This document shows positions 54,381-64,000 of a DNA stretch of 64,000 nucleotides, piece by piece. Position 1 is the first letter of the stretch. Every line of letters starts with the position of its first letter. The notes below the pieces were generated by a model. That model did no database searches and was not told the origin of the DNA. It was given only the letters and a program-made list of their open reading frames with translations. A program made the translations under genes and the position numbers. The stretch is from Pseudovirgaria hyperparasitica (lineage: Eukaryota > Ascomycota > Dothideomycetes > Acrospermales > Acrospermaceae): assembly GCF_010093815.1 (NCBI RefSeq), contig NW_022985550.1, forward strand, positions 1,811,074 to 1,875,073. Direction: 5' to 3'.

Positions 54381-57300
54381 ATGGACTCTCGGCCGCCATA
54401 TCAACCACGAGACGCGCGAGATCGTCCCTTCATTCACAACCCGAACCATCAACCGCCTCCTCCGCCTCCTACCCAACAGCCACCGCAGCAACAGCAGCAA
54501 CAACAACAGCAACAGCCTCCTTACTCCTACGCGCCGCCTGCCTCACAACAAGCCGTACACGTGCCCTACGGTGCAGATCCTTACGCTCGAGAACAACGTC
54601 GCGATCCCTTCCTCCCTCAATCCGCACATCAAAGAAACGGTAGTTATGGAATATCTGGTGGCAATGGACCCATACCAGGCCCGCCTCCCGAGAAGTCGCC
54701 TGTAGATGGAGCTTGGTCTCATAGTGGTAAGATGAAACCTTCATTTCACATTCCGTAATAGCAGCATGTCTTTAAAAAGCCACCAATCGCTCGAGGCCCT
54801 ATATTTTGTTCGATCGTGAACGCCGAGGTCTACAGCCAATTTAACACTGTGTGGACTCTATGTGGGAAAAACAGCGCAATATGAGCGATTTGAAGACTCG
54901 GATCAGGGCAGAAAAACACAATATATGGAAATATTCATGAAGTTTGGGCGCTTTTTTTTGGGCTTGAGAATTAAGAGACGGTGAAGAAGAGACGAAGCCT
55001 GCAGGTTGTTGAGCGGTGCAAGCCCTGCAGTGTGGAAATTCGGAATGAGCCCTCTTCAGCTCCATGCAAGACATCCCGAGCCTTCGCCATTTGTGTCTCT
55101 ATTTTGCATAGCACATACGTGGAGAACGTGGCTAACGATATTTCTTCAGGCGCACAACCGCAACAGCACCACGCACCCGTACAACATCAACATCACCACC
55201 ATCATCAATCTGCCGGTCCACCACCTCCACCGCCTCCACCAATGTCTGGCCCGAATCATCCCCAGAATATGCCTGCATATGCCCCAGAACATTCGAGACG
55301 CGGATCAATAGGAGCCGGGAGCCCACCTGCTGGATATTATCAACGTATGTCAGATAATCTTCAAAACGCCTCACATTGTGTTGTGAATCGGCTGACCTTC
55401 GCATAGCGCCACGAGACTCTCATCCTCCACCTCCACTCCCTCATGGCAATCGTAACATGCCACCGCCTTCACCACAGAAACAAAGTTCTGGAGGGCCATA
55501 TCAGAGTCAACAACGTCCTCCAGATCCATTCACAAATCACAGAGAGCTTCCAAGTCTCGGGACCTCGTCCCATCGCCCGGGCAGTGCTCTATCCATATCG
55601 TCTCTAATTGGAGGAATGAATGACTCCAGATCGCAGCCTCAGCACTCGCCTCCACTCCAAGCAGCAGCGTCGCCCCCAACAAGGACAATGCAACCCCCTT
55701 CACCAAGAAGAGCTCCATCGACAGGTGCTAGGAACGAGTACGGCATGTATAACAGACCCCGGACACCTGAAAGATACCCATCCTCTTCCTCTGCAAGGCC
55801 ATCTGAGCCACGAGGGTATGGTGCATCGTCTCCGACGAGGGCAAACTCGATGGCAAACAAGTCTCCAGATCACCAACGGCAAGGCTTCTCTGGCCAAGGA
55901 CCTCCCGGTCAGTACAAACCGATGCAACATCAAGAACAGCGATATTATCCTGGCCACTCAATACCACCAAGGGATCCTGACATGGGTGGTGGACACGGAG
56001 GCCAAACTGTCCCACCGCGACCACTGAGTCAACCGTCGCAAGGTCCAGGTCCGGCGCACGAGAGGAAAGGTCTCTTCGAGCCTTCTGGTGGATATGGAAG
56101 ACCTCCATATGGATACCCCCTCGACGAACGCAGGCACGAAGCTCCTCCACTACCTCGATCGGCCGTCTCCAACCAAGTCGATGAGCGCCAACGGGATAGA
56201 CCTGTGACAGTACAACCTGTAACACACTCCGCTTATAGCCCTCCCAGGGAACAGGGTGGTCCTGGTCAGCAGCAGCCCGCGTACCCGGATTCGCGCTATC
56301 CATTGTATCGGCCTGGCATGGACGATGGTCGGAGAGAAGTCCCCCGGAGCGACGTGACGAGCGCGGCTCGACCTCCGTTTGGAGCACCATTGCAACATAC
56401 CTCGCAACATCCGTCATTGAATCCCGAAGATCCTTCACGACCTCCACGTACACACACCGGGCCTCATCCACGCATGTCGGACCCTTTCAGCAACATGCCT
56501 ACTACTTCAGATCCAATAGGAAGTGACCGACGACTCGTCGAACAGCTTGGCCATTCCGGCTCATCTAGTGCTCCACCATACCAGGCCCGTGGACCTCCTT
56601 TCGATCCCCAGAACCAAAGATCCGGTCACCTCGGCCCGGAAGCCAACCGAAGGACAGGCCGCGCTTCTCCACTACCACAAGCCGTACAGGGAGCTTCAGC
56701 CCAGCCTGTCGGGCCGGGCGGTCGGCCGGAGATCAAGAGCGAGTTTGGCAGGATGTTCTCGGGACTCGGTGGTGGACTAGGCAGTGCGCCCTCGAGGCAC
56801 GGGACAGCCACACCTTCAAGGCGAAGTCCTTTGCCACAAAATGGAGGGGAATCTAGCTTCGGCGATGGCGAGGTTTCCATGGCACGAGCTGGTTCACATA
56901 GCGGAAGAAGGGCTAATAAGAGAGTGAAAGACGAAGACATGATGATGGCAGACAACCACAACGCGGATGGAAGATTAACTCCATCGATATCCCGTGCAGG
57001 CGGGAAGAGATCGAAACATCATCATCCGCCAGATCATCACCATCACCATCGCGCAGTGGGCCATCACCATCACCATGTCCACCACAAACCAGCCCATGAG
57101 CATGATGATGGCCAAGCGGCAGGTCAATTCAACACCATACGATTGGGTCCGAACGGGGCCCCAACAGATTCCACACCAGAAGCCACTCACCATCACCATC
57201 ACCACCACATTGTACATCCGGGACATCACCACCACACTCCACGACCGATACCGCCCCCAGACAAGCTCCCAGAATCGATCTACAACATCACTGCTCTCCT

Positions 57301-58021
57301 CGCCGATGCATCAAAAGAACCAAGCGCTCATCTCGGATCACAAGTGTATGCACCGGTGCCAGTACCACCATCTGTCGAAACGCCGCTCGATGATAAATTC
57401 GGCTACGCGTCAATGCCGAACCCACTGCCTTCCACAATTCAGGGCAGAGTGAATTGTACATTTGACATCCGCATCCCTCGCTACTTCCTGACGCCGCTCC
57501 AGCGCGAACTGGTTGTGAAGCAACGTTGCGTGTGGGGACGAGACGTTTACCGCGATGATTCGGACCCTCTCGGCGCGGCAATTCACTCCGGCTGGATTCT
57601 TGGCGCGTGGGGCGACGCGGTGAGCGATGTCAGCATCCTAGATGACCGCTGTGCACGCGCCAGAGCGCCAGAGGACGTGGAACAGCGAATTTTGGCACGC
57701 CCGGCGGCACCTCTGATTCCACCGCCCGATGTCGACCTCATACTACGCATCCTCATACTCCCCCCGCTAGAGCGATATCCGTCGCACAATCAGTATGGCA
57801 TCACAAGCCGCAAAGCGGGAAACAAATATGGCGGCATGAGCTACACAATCCAAGGGTTGCAATGGAAAGATGAGGGGCCTGGGTCTCGCGGACAAGACCG
57901 CACGCGAGAGGCTAAAAACAATCGCATGAGTGCAGCCCAGGCGTTGCTTGACATGTGTCTCTCCACGCGCACGCGGACGAATGACAGCCCTAGGAACGGT
58001 ACAGCGGCGGTTACGGCGTGA
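54381..58021 (+). CDS. rxt3: Rxt3-family subunit of the Rpd3L histone deacetylase complex
   Basis: Exons are 54381-54726, 55150-55344 and 55407-58021; introns are 423 and 62 nt. The product is 1051 residues. The first ~780 residues are disordered, rich in Pro, Gln, Ser and His, with polyglutamine near residues 36-45, basic patches (RRANKRVKDED) and runs of histidine (HHHHHRAVGHHHHHVHHK). The conserved Rxt3 domain occupies the C-terminus: QGRVNCTFDIRIPRYFLTP, RELVVKQRCVWGRDVYRDDS, DPLGAAIHSGWI and YPSHNQYGITSRKAGNKYGG. WGxDVYxDDSD...HSGW is the domain's signature. Rpd3L represses transcription. The first intron is unusually long for the window. The start ATG opens MDSRPPYQPRDARDRPF, and low-complexity sequence follows directly. 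Confidence 0.9.
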
Positions 58022-59010
58022 GGGGCGGCAGGAATAAATATACAGGCCTATATGTATGATTGTTTCGGATGTCAAAAAAATTAGCGACGGCGCAAGTTCG
58101 GACTGTTGTATACGGTGGACCTTTGTAGAGTGCGATATAAGGTATAATGTGGCCACATGGAGATGTTTAGATCCAGGTCGGAAGGGCTAGTAAGATCGGA
58201 CTAGGGAACGAACGCAAAGATATCCTTCAGGTGTTTTGGCATGACATTGTAACCACGATGTATGTAGTATTATTACCCTGAGTGTATGCACGCACCATGA
58301 GCAAGGCCTACTAAATTCCCTAGGCTCGAATCAAGTCAGGCAGATTAGTCGGGCAAGTCCAAGCGCATCCTTCGAGACAAGAAAGGTGCCCCCTCCACGT
58401 TTTGGCGTGGGGTGGGGAGATTGGGCACAGATGCGATCTCAGATGTTTGGAAATCAAAAGGATGACTACTGGCGCCCAAGAGGAGAAGAGGAAAGAGGAA
58501 GAAGACCGGCCAAGGCTGAAAGGTGTTTTTTTATCTATATTTCTTCTCATGGTGGTGTGTTTGTTTTCTTGACTGCTGCGCACTGCATCTATCCATCTAT
58601 CCATCCCATCGTAATCCGGTACAGTTTGAGGGACGGACTGACCTGTCTGTCTTCCCACTACTATCATTCGTTCATTTCGACCTAGTTACCACCGATAAGG
58701 AAACGAGTCGAAAAGACTTAATTACATACATACGTACATGCGCCCCCGTTGTAATCGCATCAAGATCCTACGAAAGCCACCTGCCTGCCTGCCTGCCTGC
58801 CTGACGCATACCTTCTGCCTCCTCACGAGGCGAGCGATAGCGATAACGACTGCGAACGAACTGCTGGCGTGACGAAGCATCGACACAACGACACGACAAC
58901 AACGGCTCACCGCATCTTCTCCTCTGACCTCAGGCTCACAACGAACGAGACCTAGGCGCGCGCATTGCCTTCCATCCTATCTATCCATTCTGAGCACCGT
59001 TCGTATCCGC

Positions 59011-59038
59011 GTGTGTGTGCGTGTGTGTGTGTGTGTGC
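59011..59038. repeat. (GT)n microsatellite
   Basis: About 14 GT units with one interruption. Confidence 0.9.
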
Positions 59039-59152
59039 ATGCAGAATTTGCGACCGCTGCCGACATTCCTACGTACCTACGGCCTGCTTACATACTGCGG
59101 GTTCACGACTGGCTGGGCCGAGTGGTTAGTTTATCCTGCGTGATAAGAGAGA

Positions 59153-59195
59153 GAAGGAGGAGGACGAGGAGGAAGAAGAAGAAGAAGAAGAAGAG
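59153..59195. repeat. Purine-rich GGA/AAG tract
   Basis: aggaggaggac followed by eight AAG units. Confidence 0.85.
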
Positions 59196-60740
59196 GCGCG
59201 AGACAGGATACAGGATACGATGGGACGTGAGCGCGCGGAGACGTATTCGATGGGAGCGATTGTAAGTTTTTGTGTGTTTTTTAATATTTTACTTGGGGTT
59301 GTGTTGTTGTGTTTGTTATGAAGAGGGGATGAGGGGGAGGGAGGGGCTGCTGGAACTGGAGCTGGAGCTGGAGCTGGAACTGGATGCCTGAGGCTGCAGG
59401 GCGCCCGGAGTGGAGTGGAGTGGAGTGGAGTCTGGACCTGCCCGTTGCTTTTGCTTCCAGATTCGGGCCCACGTGACCTTTGGTGTGTTTTGCTGCATGC
59501 TGCTGCATATAAACACAGAAGGAGCGTTCTGGCGGTGTTGTTGCAGATGAAAAGGGCAAGACAGAAACAGACAGCTGTTGTTGACCAACAGACAAGACAG
59601 CGCTGAACTGGGCAGGAGCAGCAGTCGGGAGTATCCGGAGCAGGGACCAATCCATACGATGCAGGCGCGGCAGAACACGCGACACCGCACAAACCCAACT
59701 TTCACCCACAATTACGCCACTCACAACTCTACACACGCTACACACGCTATTACACCACTTCTCTACACACACACACACTTACACGCCACTCACGCACCTT
59801 CGAAAGGACCACCAATCGAAAGCAATCTCAAGAGAAAACCACGCATCCGCCGCATGCAAAAGGAAGATTTTTGACATCTCCACTACTGCACGCACCGCTT
59901 CTTGTCTTGCTCGTCGCTCGGCCCATGTCGTCGGTCCCTTGTTTCTTGTCCCTGGTCTGTTGTCCCTTGTCGCTCGCCCCTCATCCCTCCTCGCTCGTCC
60001 CTGTGAAATTTCGGAATCAACTGCGGGTCCGGGCCAATTCATCCATCTAGTAGTGCTGCTGCTACTGCTTCCTGGTCCTCGGCAGTGGAAAGTGACTACT
60101 ACTCGCTCATTCATCATCATTGTGCCCGCTTCAGCAACACGGAGACTTGATTCTCGCTTTCCACTTGAGCCTGTCGGGTATCTCTTCATCTCTACGACTT
60201 CCTCGCCAGCTCGCTCTCGCACCTCTGCCTCGTGCCTGACCTGCAACTCTGCTATCCTGCTCTGTCACTGCTGAATTCGCTCGAATCCTTCTCGAATCGT
60301 TACACCGAACGGCAAGCAGCTTCAATACGACAAGCCGCTGTTACGGTCGAACGGCTACCCTTCACCTTCACCCGAACGAACAATCGCGCTACGAGCTACT
60401 GTCCCATACAATTGTTAGCCTCTACGCTTCACGCACCACATTCACTCTGTTCTTGTTCACAAGGCACGTCACACCACACGCGTGTCTACCGCCTGGCCTC
60501 AAGCATCCTGTTCACTGTCGAAACGCAGGACTGTCACCCAGAAAGCCTCCATCAGACCTCGCGGGCCTGAGCACATTGTCGGCCGCCAATTTCCCATTCT
60601 TTTGATACAAAACCTCCAATTTGGCCCGGGCGCGGACTGTCCATCTAAATCTGTACCGGTCTATCTTGTCGAACACTACACTACATCCCGTTGGAGAAAC
60701 TCAGATCTCTCTTTTTGCTCCCTTCAATCGAACTTGAGCC

Positions 60741-62255
60741 ATGGAGACCACCGACGCCAACGGCGTGAACGGCACTCACCCTGTCCATAGCTTTTCCCCC
60801 AAATTGAGCTCTGTGCCTCAAGGAGATTTTATAAGACACAGTCGGAAAACTAATGGCTCTGGTGTACAGGCTGATGATACCCGGATATGTGTGGTTATGG
60901 TTGGACTCCCCGCGAGGGGTAAGAGTCTGATAGCCCAGAAGGGTGAGTGACTGCTACTATGACAATGTTATGCTTGCTGACATTCACCTCACAGCTGTCC
61001 GCTACCTTCATTGGCTGTCCATCAAGGCAAAGGTGTTCAATGTCGGTCAGTATCGCCGCACTGCAACGCCAAACCCCTCGGCCGAGTTCTTCGACACCTC
61101 AAACCCCGAAGGTGAGCGTCTTCGCCGTGCCGCTGCCGAAGCCGCTGTCGCAGACATGGTAAAGTGGTTCAAGGAGCGTCAAGGTCTGATTGCATTCCTC
61201 GATGCCACAAACTCGACCAAGGACCGCAGGAGGTGGATCCAGGAGCGATGCGACCAAGACAACATTGAGACTTTGTTCGTAGAGTCCAAGTGCGACGATG
61301 AAGATTTGATCATGAGCAACATCTTGGAAGTCAAGACCACATCGCCAGACTACGTTGGCCAGGATCCAGAAGTTGCGGCGCAGGATTTCAGAAACAGGAT
61401 CCGCAATTACGAGAAGGTCTACCAGACAATCGACGAAGATGAGTCGGATTTGACCTATGTCAAGCTGATCAATGTGGGACACCAAGTCATCATCAACAGG
61501 ATTCAAGATTACTTGCAGAGTCGTGTGGTGTACTATCTGATGAACCTGCACATCAAGCCGAGAAGCATTTGGTTGTCAAGAGTAAGCACATGTAAACATG
61601 TCCGCGCACGGGCCTGACTAACGCTTCCTAGCATGGCGAATCCAACTTCAACTTATCAGGCCAAATCGGCGGCGATGCAGACATATCCGAGCGCGGCGAG
61701 CTCTACGCGAGACGTTTACCCGAACTTGTCGCACAATCTGCGGGCGACACCAAACTCACCATCTGGACCTCTACCCTCAAACGCACAATCCAAACCGCGC
61801 GTTTCCTACCGTTTGAGAAACTCGAATGGAAGGCTCTCGATGAGCTTGACAGCGGTGTGTGCGACGGCATGACGTACGGCGAAATCGAAGAAAAGTATCC
61901 CGAAGACTTCAAAGCGCGTGATGACGACAAATACAACTACCGCTATCTCGGGGGCGAGTCGTACCGCGACGTTGTGATCCGACTAGAGCCCATTATCATG
62001 GAGCTTGAGCGAAGCGAAAACATCCTCATAGTCACCCACCAAGCCATTCTGCGCTGCATCTATGCATACTTTATGAATGTGCCCCAGGAGAGGAGTCCGT
62101 GGATGGAGGTGCCACTGCACACGCTGATAAAGCTCACGCCCAAGGCATACAAGACGGAGGAGGAGCGCATGCCAGCCAAGATCCCAGCCGTCAGCACGTT
62201 TCGCGAAAAGGGCAGCAGTGCGAAACACCAAGAAAAAGAAGAAGGCGGCGATTAA
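60741..62255 (+). CDS. 6-phosphofructo-2-kinase / fructose-2,6-bisphosphatase
   Basis: Bifunctional enzyme that makes and removes fructose-2,6-bisphosphate, the allosteric switch of glycolysis versus gluconeogenesis. Exons are 60741-60942, 60995-61581 and 61632-62255 (introns 52 and 50 nt), giving 470 residues. The kinase domain starts at VVMVGLPARGKS (Walker A, 55-62), with KVFNVGQYRR, LIAFLDATNSTKDRR and KLINVGHQVIINRIQDYLQS. The phosphatase domain has the phospho-acceptor His264 in SRHGESNFN (joined across the last intron), ELYARRLPELV, SGVCDGMTYGEIEEKYP and the second histidine in LIVTHQAILRC. Both half-sites are intact, so both activities are expected. The N-terminal ~45 residues are a short regulatory-type extension, and the C-terminus ends in a charged tail. 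Confidence 0.95.
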
Positions 62256-62586
62256 ATGTTGACTTTTTCTCGCAGGCCTCTTGGACACGGATGATAATGA
62301 TGATGATGCTGATGATGATGATTGTGGTCGTCTTGCAAAGGTCGACACGCCTCTTGCGAAAGTCGATACGCCACTGGCCAGCGACTGACTGCGACGATTT
62401 TTATGTGGATTTATGATGGAATGCACACGATCGAATTTTCAATGTGCCGGGCGTTTTGGGCCGGTATGGTTAAACGGGGGGAAACTACAAAAATATTGGG
62501 ATATCATCTGCAAAGGGAGAAAGTCATCGGATTGCTTTGAGTGCATGTTCTGTGTGCATACCGGGCTGGGCGGGAACTGAATAGAC

Positions 62587-62749
62587 CTGGGCTGGACTGG
62601 GCTGGACTGGGCTGGACTGGGCTGGACTGGGCTGGACTGGGCTGGACTGGGCTGGACTGGGCTGGACTGGGCTGGACTGGGCTGGACTGGGCTGGACTGG
62701 GCTGGACTGGGCTGGACTGGGCTGGACTGGGCTGGACTGGGCTGGACTG
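62587..62749. repeat. 10-bp minisatellite (CTGGGCTGGA)16
   Basis: 163 bp of a perfect decamer, about 16.3 copies. Its repeated frames (Ser-Pro-Val-Gln-Pro-like or Gly-Leu-Asp-Trp-Ala) are artefacts of the repeat. Confidence 0.98.
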
Positions 62750-63356
62750 TCCGGACTGGAGTGGGGGTTCATTCTTGTTGTTTCGCATGAGCACACATGG
62801 TTATTCTGATAGAATAGGCATGGATTAGCATAGCGTACCGTACGGAGGAGAGACACACTTGTTCAGCAGGTTAACCGTCACGTCAGGCGGAGACGGGCCG
62901 GGGCAAGATTAGATTCTTTCTCAACTACAGTTTAGTCAGACAATTGCCCCACGTAAACGGGCGAATGCATGCTTTCTTGCTTTCTTGCTTCCTTCCTTGA
63001 GTCTCTCTTTCCTTCTCTGTTTCCTTCTCTGTTTCCTTCTCCCTTTCTCTCTCTCGTTCGTCCTCCTCTATGATGATGATGACTATGACTATGACTATGA
63101 ACTGCATTCCATTCCATGCTTGACAATTAGGTAGGTAAGGTAGGAAGGTAGGTAGGTAAAGTACCCAAGCATTAAGCAATAAATAACCAACAGTTGACCG
63201 TTGAACGCTGAAACGCAAACGATGCGTCCTGGCATGTTGATTTGCGTGACGGGATGGAGAAGAAGAGAAAAGAAAGAAAAGGGGAAAAAAAAGAAAGGGG
63301 GGAGGGGGGAGGTAACACTTCTCCTTTCATCTCCCTCTATCCTTTTCTCCCTTTCC

Positions 63357-63381
63357 CTCTCTCTCTCTCTCTCTCTCTCTC
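63357..63381. repeat. (CT)12 microsatellite
   Basis: Perfect dinucleotide repeat inside a polypyrimidine region. Confidence 0.95.
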
Positions 63382-63486
63382 CTTCCTTGTCTCCCTCGCT
63401 CCAAGCAAGAAACCAAGAAACCAAGAAGAAAAAAAAAGGAGGAAAGCAACGAAGAAATCAAAAAAAAATCACATAAGAAGATGGAA

Positions 63487-64000
63487 CTACAAGCCAGCAG
63501 CATACATAAGCCCATACCCCAAACTGACCACAACGGCAAACGTGAGCAGCGAACTGGGCACGCCGCGCGTAATAAAGTGTTTGACCTGCAGGTAGCGCTG
63601 GCCCGTCTGGGGGTCTTCCATCATGATGGCGGCTATATTTGAGAACATTTGTATTAGCAATCTGTCTTGATGTTTCACATTGGGGCAAGGGTCCACTTAC
63701 TCATGTTCGGAAAGCCACTTGTCGGCAGGCCCATGGCGGCGCTGCACATGAGCACGCTGGCCATGACGAGCAGACGCGGGTGCGGCTCGTCCATGTTCGC
63801 GCCGACCTCGGCGACGAGCGGGAGCACAATCAGGGCCGCAACGGTATGGCTGATGAAGGTAGCGACGACGAGGATGAGGGCGGCGAAGACGAGCATGACG
63901 GCGTAGAGGCCGAGGCCATCGGTGCGGTCGGTGATGGCGTTTGCAATGGCGTGCAGGAGGCCCGAGGAGTTTACGGCTTTGCCGAGGGCGAGGCCGCCGG
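63487..64000 (-). CDS. SLC13/Pho87-Pho90-Pho91-type phosphate transporter, 3' part
   Basis: C-terminal ~148 residues of an anion (phosphate) transporter of the divalent-anion:sodium symporter group. Exons are 63701-64000 (continuing beyond the window) and 63487-63632; the 68-nt intron 63633-63700 joins NM to TAIMMEDPQTG. Visible are a helix-rich core (YAVMLVFAALILVVATFISH), TVAALIVLPLVAEVGANM, and SVLMCSAAMGLPTSGFPNM, which carries the conserved TSGFPN ion-binding motif. The tail RYLQVKHFITRGVPSSLLTF leads to a final hydrophobic helix. In fungi this class often has an N-terminal SPX domain, but that part lies outside the window. Low-affinity plasma-membrane and vacuolar members cannot be separated from this fragment. 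Confidence 0.88.

Larger units (their letters stand above)
58022..60740. other. Long repeat-rich intergenic region and 5' leader
   Basis: 2.7 kb without a supported gene. It holds (CTGC)n near 58784, GT and AAG tracts, and a C/T-rich stretch at 60240-60740 that is probably the leader of the next gene. Confidence 0.5.
62256..63486. other. Convergent intergenic region with minisatellite
   Basis: 1.2 kb between the bifunctional enzyme and the phosphate transporter. It holds the 10-bp minisatellite, a C/T-rich tract and a CT microsatellite. No gene is seen. Confidence 0.5.

Noticed and set aside
55728-56471. Minus-strand 247-codon frame
   Set aside because: It is a shadow of the low-complexity region of rxt3.
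62504-62856. Ser-Pro-Val-Gln and Gly-Leu-Asp-Trp-Ala repeat proteins
   Set aside because: They are direct translations of the decamer minisatellite.
1-64000. tRNA and rRNA genes
   Set aside because: No GGTTCGANTCC-type B box paired with an A box was noticed by eye; a tRNA scan would settle it.

Overview
This 64 kb window is nuclear DNA of a filamentous ascomycete (Pezizomycotina). The evidence is compact genes with 36-110 nt GT-AG introns and near-consensus branch points, a chitin synthase with a DEK_C tail, a fungal nitrate-assimilation gene pair, a Pth11-like receptor, an NLR-like NACHT gene, and fungal-only chromatin and kinetochore proteins. A Dothideomycete is a reasonable guess, but the sequence does not prove it. 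About 27 protein genes are supported. Most were assembled by joining exons across introns whose reading frames and conserved family motifs agree.

Layout. 0-7 kb: 3' end of a class V/VI chitin synthase, then ctk2 (cyclin of the RNA polymerase II CTD kinase), dsc3 (Golgi ubiquitin-ligase subunit), a dimeric alpha/beta-barrel stress protein and isa1 (Fe-S assembly). 7-9.4 kb: a gene-poor stretch with one doubtful small gene. 9.4-16.8 kb: nitrite reductase (niiA) and nitrate reductase (niaD), both on the minus strand, each with a cluster of GATA-factor sites upstream. 17-18.5 kb: an AT-rich stretch with a decayed 68-bp duplication. 18.5-28.2 kb: a fungal-specific block with an F-box-like protein, an Hsp70/actin-fold ATPase, a coiled-coil protein, an unknown 574-residue protein and a small cysteine-rich protein. 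29-34.4 kb: a housekeeping block with rps8, atp5 (OSCP), nkp2 and eaf3. 36.8-43.5 kb: a Pth11-like receptor, an FAD monooxygenase interrupted by an assembly gap, btn1/CLN3 and a nicotinamide riboside kinase. 43.7-47 kb: a disrupted NLR-like NACHT gene. 47-54 kb: repeat-rich DNA with two genes of unknown function. 54.4-62.3 kb: rxt3 (Rpd3L deacetylase subunit) and a 6-phosphofructo-2-kinase/fructose-2,6-bisphosphatase. 63.5-64 kb: 3' end of an SPX/SLC13-type phosphate transporter.

How the genes work together. niaD and niiA together reduce nitrate to ammonium, and their GATA clusters fit nitrogen-repression control. ctk2, eaf3 and rxt3 act on transcription elongation and histone acetylation. 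isa1 supplies Fe-S clusters, and niiA is an Fe-S enzyme, though the adjacency may be chance. The rest looks like ordinary gene neighbourhood rather than a biosynthetic cluster. No transposon with a readable coding region, rRNA, CRISPR array or convincing tRNA was seen. The observations most worth checking are the disrupted NACHT gene with its 11-bp tandem duplication, the RIP-like duplication near 17.9 kb, the same-strand nitrate genes with their GATA clusters, and the Hsp70-like/coiled-coil divergent pair.
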